Of a DNA stretch of 64,000 nt, positions 8,918 through 17,940 are shown one piece after another. A program made the position numbers and the translations under genes. The DNA comes from JADKAV01 sp037045455. GTDB lineage: Bacteria > Actinomycetota > Actinomycetes > S36-B12 > UBA10799. How positions within the stretch are numbered: the first letter of the stretch is position 1; every line of letters starts with the position of its first letter. The DNA lies in NCBI GenBank assembly GCA_037045455.1, contig JBAOIN010000009.1, forward strand, positions 186,001-250,000, read 5' to 3'. A model generated the notes under the pieces. That model had not been told where the DNA came from. It searched no databases and saw nothing but the letters and a program-made list of their open reading frames with translations.

Positions 8918-8920
8918 ACC

Positions 8921-10405
8921 TCAACGGCCCGGAATGCCCACCTCCACGCCGTCGGTACAGGGGCTCGTGATCTGGACCGGGCCGGGCGGCGGGAAGACGT
9001 ACACCGGACCCGGCTGCACCGGCACACCGTTCACGTCGCCAGCCGCGAGCACGTGCAACCGGACAACGCGCACCCCCGCGGCCAATGCGGGCACCTGCAA
9101 AGGGCCGCACTGCCGGGCCGGGTCCCGCAGCAACGGCGTGAATGTCAGCGGCTGCAAAGGCTGCACCTGCTGTGGATCCTGACTGACCTCGGGAAATGCC
9201 GGAGGATCGGGGCCGACCTGCAGCAGCGTGCGGGTTGTGCCCAACTCGACTCCGGTTGGCGTGAAGAAGAAGTGCGCGAGCATCTCCGGCGGGCTCGGAG
9301 TTGCGGCCAGCTGCACCCCGTCGGGCAACGGCTGGAACCAGTTGCGGCCGGGGGTGGCGGGATAGGCGAGCATGCTCAATCCCCCGACCGCTGCGACCAG
9401 GCCGGTCCACAGCGGTAGCCCGAACGACCCGAGTCCCGCGATCAGCACGGTCCCGGTAACCAGCGTGAATCTGGGATCGGCGGCCAGTGCTGCCCCTGCG
9501 AACCCACCGCGCAGCACCACGAACGACAGCACCTCGACGACCAGGAACGCCAGCACGACCCCGGACACGAGCAGCGTCTGCGCTGGGCGCAGGCTGAGCC
9601 CGATCAGGAACAAGACCATCCAGACCACGAGCACGCCGATCGCCCAGAGCCCGGCGCTGTTCGGAACGACCGTATGACCATCGAACGGCAACCACCCCCC
9701 GACCGACCTGAGCAGCGAGCCGGGACCTGCGGTCCACAGCGACCCGGGAATGCTGGCGCCACCGGTCTGTCCGGGCCGAGAGTCGAAGAGCCGCACAACC
9801 ACTCCAGCCGCAGTCACGGCGATCAGCACCAGCCAACTCCTCCGGTTGTCCCGCCATGCCCGGCGTCCCGAGTAGAACAGCGCGACAGCAAGCAACACCG
9901 GCAGGAAGTAGACCGCGCGCTCGTGAAATGCCCACGCCACGAGCGCCAGCAAACCGACCCACACGGGCGTCCAGCGCCGAGGCTGAGCCAGCAGAAACCC
10001 GGCCACGAACATCAGCAACAGCGGCACCGTTTCCAGCCCCGCCGAGAGCCACTGTTGTGCGACCAGCGTGGCCGGCCACGCGGCGAACAGCATGCCCGCC
10101 ACCGGGTTGCCTCCCCAGCGGCGCAGCATCAGCCAGAACATGACGGTCGTGGCAACCGCTATAGCGCTGAGTACGAGCGCAGCTGGCCACCAGACTTGCG
10201 GCGCCGCCCGGGCCAGCAGCCACTGGATCGCGAAACTCGCCGGCTCGCGGTGACCGTTCCAGTTCTGCCAGATCAGCGTCTGCGCCGGCTGGTTCCAGGC
10301 GGTCCAGATGTGGATGTAGTCGTCTTGCCAGAAGAATGCCCGCCAGATCACCGCGACCCGGACCGCGCACGCGACGGCGATGACCACCCACACCACGCCG
10401 GTCAC
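8921..10405 (-). CDS. Polytopic membrane protein, GT-C glycosyltransferase-like
   Basis: A protein of about 494 residues with some ten hydrophobic segments and a proline-rich C-terminal tail of about 110 residues ending in SPCTDGVEVGIPGR. The first loop after TM1 reads AFFWQDDYIHIWTAWN, an acidic pair in the position where GT-C glycosyltransferases keep their catalytic Asp. HERAVYFLPVLL follows in a later loop. This suggests a lipid-linked sugar transferase in the membrane, but I see no firm subfamily. The start is uncertain: GTG at 10405 gives a short N-terminus before TM1, and a TTG at 10438 is possible. Confidence 0.6.
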   Translation of the reverse strand: MTGVVWVVIAVACAVRVAVIWRAFFWQDDYIHIWTAWNQPAQTLIWQNWNGHREPASFAIQWLLARAAPQVWWPAALVLSAIAVATTVMFWLMLRRWGGNPVAGMLFAAWPATLVAQQWLSAGLETVPLLLMFVAGFLLAQPRRWTPVWVGLLALVAWAFHERAVYFLPVLLAVALFYSGRRAWRDNRRSWLVLIAVTAAGVVVRLFDSRPGQTGGASIPGSLWTAGPGSLLRSVGGWLPFDGHTVVPNSAGLWAIGVLVVWMVLFLIGLSLRPAQTLLVSGVVLAFLVVEVLSFVVLRGGFAGAALAADPRFTLVTGTVLIAGLGSFGLPLWTGLVAAVGGLSMLAYPATPGRNWFQPLPDGVQLAATPSPPEMLAHFFFTPTGVELGTTRTLLQVGPDPPAFPEVSQDPQQVQPLQPLTFTPLLRDPARQCGPLQVPALAAGVRVVRLHVLAAGDVNGVPVQPGPVYVFPPPGPVQITSPCTDGVEVGIPGR

Positions 10406-10467
10406 GCTACGCGCGCACGGCTCAACCTTTCGGCACAATCAACCGAAGTCGCACACAGGAGGTCCGT

Positions 10468-11364
10468 ATGGCGAGGTCTTGGCAGAAGTCGAAGCACGTG
10501 ACGTCTCAGGCGTGGGGTGTCATCAAGGACAACAAGTACATGCTCGGCTTTCCCGCAGTCAGCGCCGTTCTCGCAGTGCTCGTGTTCCTGATCGTCGGTG
10601 GCATAGGTCTGGCTGCGCTCGGGGTGAACAACGTCGCCGACCAGGCCGCGAATGACGACTTCTCGACCACCTCGCTGATCGTCGGCGCGGTGTTCCTGTT
10701 CATCGCCTCCTACCTCGCCACGCTGATCACGCAGATCTTCATGGGTGGGCTCGTGAAGTGCGCGGACGAGGAATTGCAGGGCCGGGACAGCAGCTTCGGC
10801 GCCGGTCTGTCCGCCGCCTTCTCGCGGCTGCCCGCGCTGGCCGGCTGGGCGCTCATCGAGACCATCGTCGGGTGGTTGATCCGCGCGGTGCAGGGCGACG
10901 GCACGTCGGAAAATGCGATCGTGGCCATTCTGCGGGCGATCCTGGCCGGACTCATGGCCGTGGCTTGGTCGATCATCTCGTTCTTCGTGCTGCCGTTGAT
11001 CATGCTGCGGGGCAAGGGGCCCGTGGAAGCCATCAAGGAGTCCGTCTCGTTGATTCGCAACACATGGGGCATGCAGGTCGCCGGCGGCGTGCGGATCGGC
11101 GGCATCATCGGCCTGATCGCCGTGCTGCCGGGCGTGCTCGTCACCATCGCCGGCGGGATTGTGGCCGCCGCCGGAACCGCCGCCTTGGGAATCCCGTTGG
11201 CCACGATCGGCGTCGTGGTTGTGATTGTCGCGTCGGTGCTGATCAGCGCCATGAAGGCCATCTTCTCGGTGGCCCTGCTGCACTACGTCGAGAACGGCGC
11301 GGTGATCGGCCCGTTCGACACCGACCAGCTGCAGTCCGCGGTGCGCGTCACGCAGTCCGCCTGA
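10468..11364 (+). CDS. DUF6159 family membrane protein
   Basis: A 298-residue integral membrane protein. It begins with a short basic cytoplasmic stretch (MARSWQKSKHVTSQAWGVIK), then has about six hydrophobic segments, with GPVEAIKESVSLIRNTWG between TM4 and TM5 and a C-terminal VALLHYVENG. This pattern matches DUF6159. A good ribosome-binding site, AGGAGG, precedes the ATG by seven bases. It diverges from the GT-C-like gene. Function unknown. Confidence 0.75.
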   Translation: MARSWQKSKHVTSQAWGVIKDNKYMLGFPAVSAVLAVLVFLIVGGIGLAALGVNNVADQAANDDFSTTSLIVGAVFLFIASYLATLITQIFMGGLVKCADEELQGRDSSFGAGLSAAFSRLPALAGWALIETIVGWLIRAVQGDGTSENAIVAILRAILAGLMAVAWSIISFFVLPLIMLRGKGPVEAIKESVSLIRNTWGMQVAGGVRIGGIIGLIAVLPGVLVTIAGGIVAAAGTAALGIPLATIGVVVVIVASVLISAMKAIFSVALLHYVENGAVIGPFDTDQLQSAVRVTQSA

Positions 11365-11435
11365 GACCTGGTCCGGCGCCCGCGCGTACCCCCCTCCACC
11401 GCGCGCCGGGCGACCGGGCCAACACGGCCCGGGGT

Positions 11436-11512
11436 ATCCGTTAGACCTTCGACCATCGGTTAGTGGCAAAACGGACAAATCCCTCTAACGGATGTTCCAA
11501 GGTCTAACGGAT
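11436..11512. repeat. Palindromic intergenic repeat B, copy 1
   Basis: ATCCGTTAGACCTT (11436-11449) pairs perfectly with AAGGTCTAACGGAT (11499-11512). A nested pair, CATCGGTTAG (11454-11463) with CTAACGGATG (11484-11493), has one mismatch. The centre contains GGCAAAACGGACAAAT. Copy 2 at 40994-41070 has the same arms, but its centre is reverse-complemented. Confidence 0.82.
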
Positions 11513-11540
11513 GGCTCAAGGTCGTCCAGGACCCCACAAC

Positions 11541-11554
11541 GTGATGCGCATCAC
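11541..11554. promoter_or_regulatory. CRP-like palindrome GTGATGCGCATCAC
   Basis: A perfect 14-base palindrome of the form GTGA-N6-TCAC, the half-site arrangement of CRP/GlxR regulators. It lies 72 bases before the 43-codon gene and 20 bases before a second palindrome. Binding is inferred. Confidence 0.45.
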
Positions 11555-11574
11555 AGCCACCCCCCTTCACTTGG

Positions 11575-11594
11575 CTATACGCATACACGTATAG
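11575..11594. promoter_or_regulatory. Operator-like inverted repeat over a -10 region
   Basis: CTATACG (11575-11581), six bases, CGTATAG (11588-11594): perfect 7-bp arms. The right arm overlaps TATAGT (11590-11595), a good -10 candidate for the small gene at 11626. The position suits repression. Confidence 0.5.
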
Positions 11595-11625
11595 TGAAAG
11601 CACGACTTCGAGGAGGTGAAAGAGC

Positions 11626-11757
11626 ATGTACGGACACAAAGGCGAAAAGACCAGCAACCAGCTCGGCATCAATAACAGCGTCTACAAGGCCCACATGGAG
11701 GCTGCGGTAAAGACGAAGTCCGCGCTCGTTCCGGACTCGAAGGCTCCGCGTAAATAG
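11626..11757 (+). CDS. 43-residue basic protein, unrecognised
   Basis: ATG to TAG encodes 43 residues starting MYGHKGEKTSNQLGINNSV and ending VPDSKAPRK, a hydrophilic Lys-rich peptide without signal or membrane segment. Support for a real gene: a strong AGGAGGTGA five to six bases upstream, a -10-like TATAGT inside an inverted repeat, a CRP-like palindrome further up, and a well-formed terminator 12 bases after the stop. I do not recognise the family. The context suggests a small, well-expressed, regulated protein. Confidence 0.72.
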   Translation: MYGHKGEKTSNQLGINNSVYKAHMEAAVKTKSALVPDSKAPRK

Positions 11758-11768
11758 CCCAAGACCCA

Positions 11769-11801
11769 CGAAACCCCTCGTCGATCCGGCGGGGGGTTTC
11801 G
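11769..11801. terminator. Rho-independent terminator
   Basis: CGAAACCCC (11769-11777) pairs with GGGGTTTCG (11793-11801) across a 15-base loop. It lies between the small gene and the convergent hydrolase and could serve both. Confidence 0.75.
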
Positions 11802-11807
11802 TCGTAT

Positions 11808-12639
11808 TCAGCCCAGATGCAGCGGCTCGGTGAGCCGGGTACCGGGCAGCCCGCGGGGAACGCCGTCGACCCACTCCAACACCTGGTCCAGCACCTGCAA
11901 CCGGGAGCCGTCCAGCATCACGTCGTGGCCACCCGGGACCCAGCGCAGATCGGCACCCAGCGACCGGGCACACCGTTGCACGTCGGCCGCGGCCACCAAC
12001 CGGTCCTGCTCGGCGCCGACCACCAGAACCGGGCAGTCGATGGGGCCGACCCGCTCCGGGCGCATCATGGCGTACTGCGCCCAGCGAGACTCCCGTCCCA
12101 CCCGGCCTGCATACGCTCTGGCCTGCTCCGCGGGTAGCTGCGGCGAACAGGTCTTCGGCCGTGAGCCGGATGGAGCCGCCCGCGGTCGCCCGCAGCATCT
12201 CGGCCGGCTTACGCCGGATCATTCCCGCGATCGTGGCAGGCGCCCCCACCGCCGCGATCGGCGTCAGCAGCACACCGGCCCGAGCCGGGTGGCGCTGCAA
12301 GACTCGCTGCACCACCAGCGATCCCAACGAATGCCCGATCAGCACTGGCGGCTCCGGCAACTGCTGGACCACCTGCAGCACATCGTGCTCGTAGTCACGG
12401 ATCCTCGCCCGGCCCAGGTCGTTGTGCCCGCCGGAGCCGCCGTGCCCGCGCAACGACAGCGCATAGGCGCTGAAACCGCGGTCAGCCACCGCGGGCAGCC
12501 ACTGCTCCCAGCACCACGCCCCATGACCCAGACCGTGTACGAACAGCAGCGGCGGACCCTCGCCAGCAGACAGGACCTCGAGGTGCACCGGCTCGCTCGG
12601 CCAGGCCCACTCCGTGCGACGCAAGACCCGCCGGCTCAT
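11808..12639 (-). CDS. Alpha/beta-fold hydrolase (one frameshift)
   Basis: Reading across one shift, this is a 276-residue alpha/beta-hydrolase. It has the oxyanion segment FVHGLGHGAWCW, the nucleophile elbow IGHSLGSL (Ser about 103), the acid region VVGAEQDRL and the catalytic His in PGGHDVMLDG. The frame breaks near 12137-12142: LTAEDLFAA continues only if one G is dropped, giving LPAEQARAYAGRVGRESRWA. The ATG at 12639 follows AGGAGGT and overlaps the end of the upstream monooxygenase by four bases, so the two are co-transcribed. The extra base is probably a sequence error. Substrate unknown. Confidence 0.72.
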
Positions 12640-13960
12640 GGCCGTACCTCCTTGAGGAACCCCTGCAGCGCCGCCAGGTAGTCCTGATGGGCGATCTCGT
12701 AGTAGTGCCGGGTCGAGTCCTTGTAATGGGCGCCGCCGGAGAAGCGCTGCTCACGGTGATGGCCGAGTTCGGCATGCAGCGCCCGGGCCCGGACCGGGTC
12801 GTCCCGGTACAGGCGCAGGAACTCCGCGATGGCCATGCCCTGCCAGTGCGCGATCGTCCACTGCCCGGAGTCCGGCTGGATCAACCCCGACAGCCACAAC
12901 GTCGGGTGCGTCGGCGATGCCATCTGCAAGGCCAGCCGTGGCCTATTCGCCTGCGCATCGAGATCTGCTGGTTCGGCCAGGAACGGGAACACCGCCAAGT
13001 AGCCGGTCGCGAAGACCACCAGATCCACATCGGCCCGGGTGCCGTCACTGAACACGGCCCCATCGGCGTCGAAGTGGTCGATGTCCGGCTTCGGCGCGAT
13101 CTCGCCGTGACCCACGTAGTAGACCAACTGCTGGTTCACGATCGGGTGGGTCTCGAAGAATGCGTGATCAGGCTTCTGCAGCCCAAAGTCCTCGAACTTG
13201 CCCATCGTGGTCCGCAGGGTCATCCCGAACGCCGCCCGCCGCACGGCCAGCGGCACCCGCAGCGCCAGCAGCTTGTCGGCGATCTGGTCGGACGGGGTTC
13301 CGAACACGAACTTGGGGTTGTAGTAGTAGCCCCGGCGGGTCGAATGGAACGCCACCTCCGCCTGCTGGGCGGCCTCCACCGCGATGTCGCAACCGGTGTT
13401 CCCGGCACCCACCACCAGCACTCGGCGGTCGCGCAGCTGATCGGCACCCTTGTAGTCCGCGGAGTGCAGGATCTCGCCGACGAATTCCTCCTGGCCGGGG
13501 TACTGCGGCATCTTCGGGTACAGTTGTGACCGTTGGCCACGACCACCGCCGCGTAGCGCAACGTCCACTCCCGGCCGCCGCGCTCGACTGTGAGCAGCCA
13601 TGTGTCAGCCTCGGCAGTGACCCCGGTGACCGTGGTGTTGAACGTGATCCGCTCGCGCAAGCCGAAGTGGTCGGCGTAACGGTCGAAGTACTCCTTGACT
13701 TGGTAATGGCTCGGGTAGTCGGGGTAATCGTCGGGCATCGGGAAGTCGGGAAACTGGGTGAAGGGCTTGCTCGAGATCAGGTGCGTGGACTCGTAGACCC
13801 GCGATGTGGGGCCGCCGAAGTTCCAGTTCCCGCCGAGATCCGAAGCCCGCTCGAAACCGTCGGCAGGCAGGCCCACCTGCAGCAGGGCCTTGAGCGCCGA
13901 CAACCCGTGCGGTCCAGCACCGATGACGGCGATGCTGGTGCTGCGGTCGATGACATTCAT
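12636..13960 (-). CDS. Flavin-containing monooxygenase (one frameshift)
   Basis: A group B flavoprotein monooxygenase of about 441 residues when read across one shift. Present are the FAD loop GAGPHGLSALKAL (about 12-24), the NADPH loop VVGAGNTGCDIAVEAA and the late DLVVFATGY motif. The break falls exactly in the family hallmark GHNW-x-P-x-x-P-x-x-PG near 13521: adding one G restores NGHNWYPKMPQYPG. Overall length is one base short of a multiple of three, in agreement. A TACCTT hexamer lies six bases before the ATG. It forms an operon with the hydrolase, like BVMO/hydrolase ester-cleavage pairs, but the order of action is inference. Confidence 0.78.
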
Positions 13961-13966
13961 GATCCG

Positions 13967-13972
13967 AAGGTA
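13967..13972 (-). promoter_or_regulatory. -10 hexamer TACCTT, leaderless start at 13960
   Basis: TACCTT, six bases, ATG. It fixes the monooxygenase start at MNVIDRS. Confidence 0.55.
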
Positions 13973-14006
13973 GGCGACGCTGCGCGAGGCATGCGAGGTT
14001 AGGCGC

Positions 14007-14486
14007 ATGGACTTCATCCGGGGTGACATCACCACCATGGCAGTGGATGCGATCGTCAACGCTGCCAACGAGCAGCTGACCGACGGTGCCGGCGTCAACG
14101 GTGCGATCCATCGGGCGGCCGGGCCGCAATTGGCCGCCGTACTCAGGCACATGGGCGGTTGCGCCACCGGCGAAGCGGTCATCACGCCGGGCTTCGATCT
14201 CCCAGCCGAGTACGTCATCCATGCGGTCGGGCCGGTGTGGCGCGGCGGCGAGCACGGTGAAGCCGGTTTGCTCGCCTCGGCCTATCAGATGTCGCTGCTG
14301 GTGGCCCGCGCGGTCGGGTGCAAGACGATCGCGTTCCCGGCCATCAGTTGCGGGATCTTCGAATATCCCCCTGCGCAAGCCGCCCGAATCGCGGTGGACA
14401 CGGTGCGAGCCACGGCGCTCGACGAGCAGGTCACGTTCGTACTGTTCAGCGACGAGATGTTGCGGGTGTTCCAGTCCGCGGCATGA
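14007..14486 (+). CDS. Macro domain protein (ADP-ribose-related deacetylase/hydrolase)
   Basis: A 159-residue stand-alone macro domain of the YmdB type, which removes O-acetyl from ADP-ribose or ADP-ribose from proteins. The ligand-binding blocks are complete: DFIRGDITTMAVDAIVNAAN at the N-terminus, GAGVNGAIHRAAGP, ATGEAVITPGF, YVIHAVGPVW and AFPAISCGIFEYP. A GAGGTT hexamer lies six bases before the ATG, consistent with a leaderless message. It diverges from the monooxygenase operon across 46 bases. Substrate preference is unknown. Confidence 0.9.
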   Translation: MDFIRGDITTMAVDAIVNAANEQLTDGAGVNGAIHRAAGPQLAAVLRHMGGCATGEAVITPGFDLPAEYVIHAVGPVWRGGEHGEAGLLASAYQMSLLVARAVGCKTIAFPAISCGIFEYPPAQAARIAVDTVRATALDEQVTFVLFSDEMLRVFQSAA

Positions 14487-14529
14487 TCTGAGGTTGGTGG
14501 GCGCGCGATCTTCCACGTGCTCGGCCCCT

Positions 14530-14633
14530 CACGACCGATCCGTGAGCATTCCGGGCAGCGGTTAGCACTACGGACGGGGTTTTGGCGACCGTCGTGCTAA
14601 CGGATGCCCAGAGTGCTAACCGATTGCCACTTC
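14530..14633. repeat. Palindromic intergenic repeat C, copy 1
   Basis: Begins CACGACCGATCCGTGAGCAT. Arms at 14553-14572 and 14590-14609 pair at 17 of 20 positions around a GGGGTTTTGGCG centre, followed by a third GTGCTAACCGAT. Copy 2 is at 60406-60498. It lies between convergent genes. Confidence 0.72.
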
Positions 14634-14691
14634 ACCTGCCAGGCAGGCACGTGCCCACGACCGAAAGGACGCCCGGCGCGCTCACCGACTG

Positions 14692-15498
14692 CTACGACTG
14701 CTGCATGGCGTCGATTGCAGCCACCCCGCGGGAGTAGAGCGCCTTCACGTCGGCGAACTGAGTCGCCCGCCGCTGCTGGGCGTTCTGCTTGGCCGTCTGG
14801 TACAGCTCGCGCAGGTTCTGCTGCAGTTCGGTGATGTTCTGGTTGAACTGCTGCGTGGTGTTGTCGATGCGCTGGCTGTAGTTCTCCTTGGTGGTCTCGA
14901 CCTGGTCGTCGTATTTGTTGTTCGCGATCCGGATGTCGTCCTGCTTGGACTTCACCAGAGCGTTGATCTGATCCTGAACGGCCTGCTGCTCCTCGCGCAG
15001 GTTCTGCCGTTTGATGGGGTTCTTGGCCTTCGCGATCTTCTTCTGCAGTTGCGCCCGCTGCTTGGTCAGGTTGTCCATCTTCGATGAGTACCGGGTGTTG
15101 ATCCGGGCCAGCGCTGCCCGGCGGTCGGCGCCGATGGCATTGAGCCGAGCCTGTTCGGCCTGCCGCAGGTTCGCCAGCGCGGCCTGCTTGCGCTGCTTCA
15201 ACCGCACCACCTTGGCCTTGCGGTTGTCGCGGCGCTGCTTGGCCTTGTTCAGCTGGTCCTGGTAGAGCGCGCGCACCTTCGCGGACGTCTTGGCGCGCTT
15301 CTGGGACAGCTCACTGCGGTACTTCGCGATCTCGGCGGGCGTCTGCGGCTGGCTCTTCTTCGCTTCGAGTTGCTGCACGTACACCTTGAGCTGCTGGTAC
15401 TCCTTGGTGCTGCGGATACCCGGCGTCGCGGCATTGCCCGGCGCCGCACCAGCCACGAGAACGGGAAGGACCAACAGGGAAATCAACCAACGCTTCAT
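14692..15498 (-). CDS. Secreted coiled-coil protein
   Basis: A 268-residue protein with a Sec signal peptide (MKRWLISLLVLPVLVAGAAP, cleavage likely near GNAA-TPG). The mature part is nearly all heptad-patterned helix rich in Lys, Arg, Gln and Ala, for example LRQAEQARLNAIGADRRAAL and LREEQQAVQDQINALVKSK. No enzymatic motif and no membrane segment follow the signal. The message looks leaderless (TAATTT, six bases, ATG). I do not recognise a family; a structural or peptidoglycan-associated role outside the membrane is only a guess. Confidence 0.75.
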   Translation of the reverse strand: MKRWLISLLVLPVLVAGAAPGNAATPGIRSTKEYQQLKVYVQQLEAKKSQPQTPAEIAKYRSELSQKRAKTSAKVRALYQDQLNKAKQRRDNRKAKVVRLKQRKQAALANLRQAEQARLNAIGADRRAALARINTRYSSKMDNLTKQRAQLQKKIAKAKNPIKRQNLREEQQAVQDQINALVKSKQDDIRIANNKYDDQVETTKENYSQRIDNTTQQFNQNITELQQNLRELYQTAKQNAQQRRATQFADVKALYSRGVAAIDAMQQS

Positions 15499-15504
15499 GC
15501 CTGC

Positions 15505-15510
15505 AAATTA
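15505..15510 (-). promoter_or_regulatory. -10 hexamer TAATTT, leaderless start at 15498
   Basis: TAATTT, six bases, ATG of the coiled-coil gene. Confidence 0.5.
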
Positions 15511-15599
15511 CTCCGCGTGAGTGTCCGGTTGCGCTCTGAAACCACAACGCTCATCCTCAGAGCGACAGGCGGTTACCGAATCGCAACGTGGCCGTCCGG

Positions 15600-15605
15600 T
15601 AGCCT
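15600..15605 (+). promoter_or_regulatory. -10 hexamer TAGCCT, leaderless start at 15612
   Basis: TAGCCT, six bases, GTG start of the propeller protein. Confidence 0.58.
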
Positions 15606-15611
15606 GCCGCA

Positions 15612-17432
15612 GTGCGCATTCTGCGAGTCCTGGCAGCGGCGCTGCTCGTGGGAGAAGCCGGGCTACTGGCCCACCCGGTCCTGGTCCTGAACAACCTGTT
15701 CGTCGGCGCCGGCGTGCTTGGGAAATCGCTGGCATTCGTACAGGTGCCCGACGTCATCGGGCAGGGAGTGGCCTACCTCGTCACGCCGACGGTCGCCGTG
15801 TTGCTGCTGCTCGCCGCCTGGGGCGTCGCACACACAACCCGTGGCATCGGCGCACTGGTGCTGCAGCCGCTCGTACTGGCTGGCGCGGTGATCCCCTTCC
15901 TGCGTCCCATGCTGCTCGTCGAACCGACGGTGCTGCTTCTGCTCGTGGTCGCCACCGTCGGTCTGCTACTGGTGGTCATCGGCTCCGGTCAAACGCCAGC
16001 GCACCATCGCCGATGGTGGGTGCTCGCGGCCTATGCGGTGTTGGTCGGGGCTCTTGCGACGACGAGTGCGACGTCGCGCACGCTGCCCACCAGCCCGTTG
16101 GAACGCTTTGTTGACAGCGGCACAGGCAGCGCATCCGTCGCCGAGAATCTGCCTCGCGCGCGACCGCCACAGAACCCCTCCCTGGCCCGTAATCCGTTCA
16201 ACGGCATCCACAACGACGCCTGGGCCACGGACACCTACAACCTGCCCGCGCCCGGCCCGGACGGCACCGTGGATTCGTTGTTCACCGGCGGGGACTGCGC
16301 GACGATGACGTTCGACTCCCGCGGCCGCCTGGTCACCTTGTGCTCCACACTGACTCGCGTGGTCGCGTACGTGGTTGACCCACGCACCCTCGACGTCCTC
16401 GACAGCCGCATCGTCGGGACCCGCTCCGCGAGCCTGACGGACTTCACCGGGGGCGGCTACTTCGTGCTCGACGACCAGGACCGCATCGTGTTCCCCGAAC
16501 GGGGCGGCGTGCTGCGGGTGCTGTCCACCGGCGCGGGTCTGCCAGAGGTGGCCAGTGTGAACGTGGCGAGCACGCTGGTTGCGGGCGAGCAGGTGACCTC
16601 CGTGCTGCCGGACTGGCAGGGCCGCTACTGGTACGTCGGGGCAAAGGGCACGGTGGGCGTTGTGCGCCAAGGACAGGCGACGGCCCTGAACCTCGGCGGT
16701 GAGGACATCGAGAACTCGTTCGCCGTGGATGCCGACGGTGTGTACGTCGTCACCGGCGCCGCGCTCTACCGACTGTCGGCCGGTACCGACGGTCCGCCGC
16801 GACAAGTCTGGCGCACCGAGTACGACGCGGGCACCGCCCAGAAACCCGGGCAGACGAGCGCCGCCTCCGGAACCACGCCGACCCTGTTCAGTGACTGGGG
16901 TGTGGCGATCACCGACAACGCGGACCCACAGATGCACGTCGTGGTGGCTGACCGCCGGACCGGCCGTCTGGTGTGTGAAGTGCCGGTCTTCGGCGCCGGC
17001 GCGAGCGCCACTGAGAACTCCCTGATCGCCGTGGACGACACCCTCCTCGCGGAGAACAACTACGGGTACGCGCCCGCCGTTTCCTCGACGATGGCCGGGC
17101 GTAGCACAACGCCGGGTATGGCTGCGGTCTCGGCCGTGGACGGCGATTGCGCGATGCGCTGGAGCACCGAGGCGGTGCATGTGCCGTCGCTGGTGTCCAA
17201 GGCCACGACCCGCGGCGGGCAGGTGCTCACCTACACCAAACCACCGGATTCCTCAGGCGTGGACGCCTGGTACTTCACCAGCGTCGACGCCCGGACCGGT
17301 GCCGTGAACTGGACCCGGCTGGCCGGCATCGGCAGCCCGTTCAACAACCACTACGCAGGGGCGTTCCTGTACGACGGCGACCTGTTCGTTGGGACGCTCA
17401 ATGGGATCACTGTGCTGCGGGGAGCACCGTGA
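15612..17432 (+). CDS. Membrane protein with C-terminal beta-propeller-like domain
   Basis: A 606-residue protein of two parts. The first roughly 155 residues hold four or five hydrophobic segments. The remainder is an extracytoplasmic region of repeated four-strand units with PQQ-enzyme-like phrases such as VAYVVDPRTLDVLDSRIV, VVVADRRTGRLVCEVPV and TSVDARTGAVNWTRLAG, ending DGDLFVGTLNGITVLRG. The GTG start is fixed by a TAGCCT hexamer six bases upstream. Its last 26 bases overlap the end of the convergent YceI gene. No PQQ ligands can be assigned with confidence, so a binding or sensing role is as likely as an enzyme. Confidence 0.68.
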   Translation: MRILRVLAAALLVGEAGLLAHPVLVLNNLFVGAGVLGKSLAFVQVPDVIGQGVAYLVTPTVAVLLLLAAWGVAHTTRGIGALVLQPLVLAGAVIPFLRPMLLVEPTVLLLLVVATVGLLLVVIGSGQTPAHHRRWWVLAAYAVLVGALATTSATSRTLPTSPLERFVDSGTGSASVAENLPRARPPQNPSLARNPFNGIHNDAWATDTYNLPAPGPDGTVDSLFTGGDCATMTFDSRGRLVTLCSTLTRVVAYVVDPRTLDVLDSRIVGTRSASLTDFTGGGYFVLDDQDRIVFPERGGVLRVLSTGAGLPEVASVNVASTLVAGEQVTSVLPDWQGRYWYVGAKGTVGVVRQGQATALNLGGEDIENSFAVDADGVYVVTGAALYRLSAGTDGPPRQVWRTEYDAGTAQKPGQTSAASGTTPTLFSDWGVAITDNADPQMHVVVADRRTGRLVCEVPVFGAGASATENSLIAVDDTLLAENNYGYAPAVSSTMAGRSTTPGMAAVSAVDGDCAMRWSTEAVHVPSLVSKATTRGGQVLTYTKPPDSSGVDAWYFTSVDARTGAVNWTRLAGIGSPFNNHYAGAFLYDGDLFVGTLNGITVLRGAP

Positions 17433-17934
17433 TGTCGAGATCGACCGTGACCTCGTCGAGGACCTTGAGTTGTCCGAGCATTGCCGAATAGGGGCGGATT
17501 CCGAAGTCACTTTGCACCACAGGAATCGACCCGGTCACGTGGTCGCCGTCGCGGGTCAGTTCCGCGGTCAACGGTAACGTCACGTCGTGGATGGTCAGGT
17601 CACCGGTCACCGTCACGGTGTCCTCCGTCACCTCGATCTCAGTCGAGGAGAACGTCACCTCCGGGTAGGTCCCGACGTCGAGCACCTTGGCGGCATTGCG
17701 CCGGATCACCTGCTTGTCGACCACGGTCAGCGGCGTCACACCACCTCTGCCCGATTCCACATGCAACGTCTCGAGGTCGGCCCGGAACTGCACCGACACC
17801 ACAACCCCGTCGGTCACTTCGACCTGCGCCGACCACTCCTCGACGTTGAGCACGAGCCGGTGACCCATCCTCGACGCGGACCCTGCGACGCCGGTGCGGA
17901 CCTTCACTGTTCCCTGATCGGGACCGAGTTCCAT
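17407..17934 (-). CDS. YceI family protein
   Basis: A 175-residue YceI-type lipocalin-like barrel, a family that binds isoprenoid or other long apolar chains. Diagnostic stretches are SRMGHRLVLNVEEWSAQV near the N-terminus and YPEVTFSSTEIE followed by GDLTIHDVTLPLTAEL. There is no signal peptide, so this copy should be cytoplasmic, unlike E. coli YceI. A TAGACT hexamer six bases before the ATG indicates a leaderless message. Ligand unknown. Confidence 0.88.
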   Translation of the reverse strand: MELGPDQGTVKVRTGVAGSASRMGHRLVLNVEEWSAQVEVTDGVVVSVQFRADLETLHVESGRGGVTPLTVVDKQVIRRNAAKVLDVGTYPEVTFSSTEIEVTEDTVTVTGDLTIHDVTLPLTAELTRDGDHVTGSIPVVQSDFGIRPYSAMLGQLKVLDEVTVDLDITVLPAAQ

Positions 17935-17940
17935 GCCTTC

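Noticed and set aside
8812..8920. Family A repeat as a tRNA or small RNA gene
   Set aside because: No cloverleaf, no CCA-type end, and copies occur only as partial palindromes next to stop codons.
8808..10391. A 527-codon minus-strand frame overlapping the GT-C-like gene
   Set aside because: Arg/Ala/Gly-rich with no hydrophobic pattern, in contrast to the clear membrane helices of the chosen frame.
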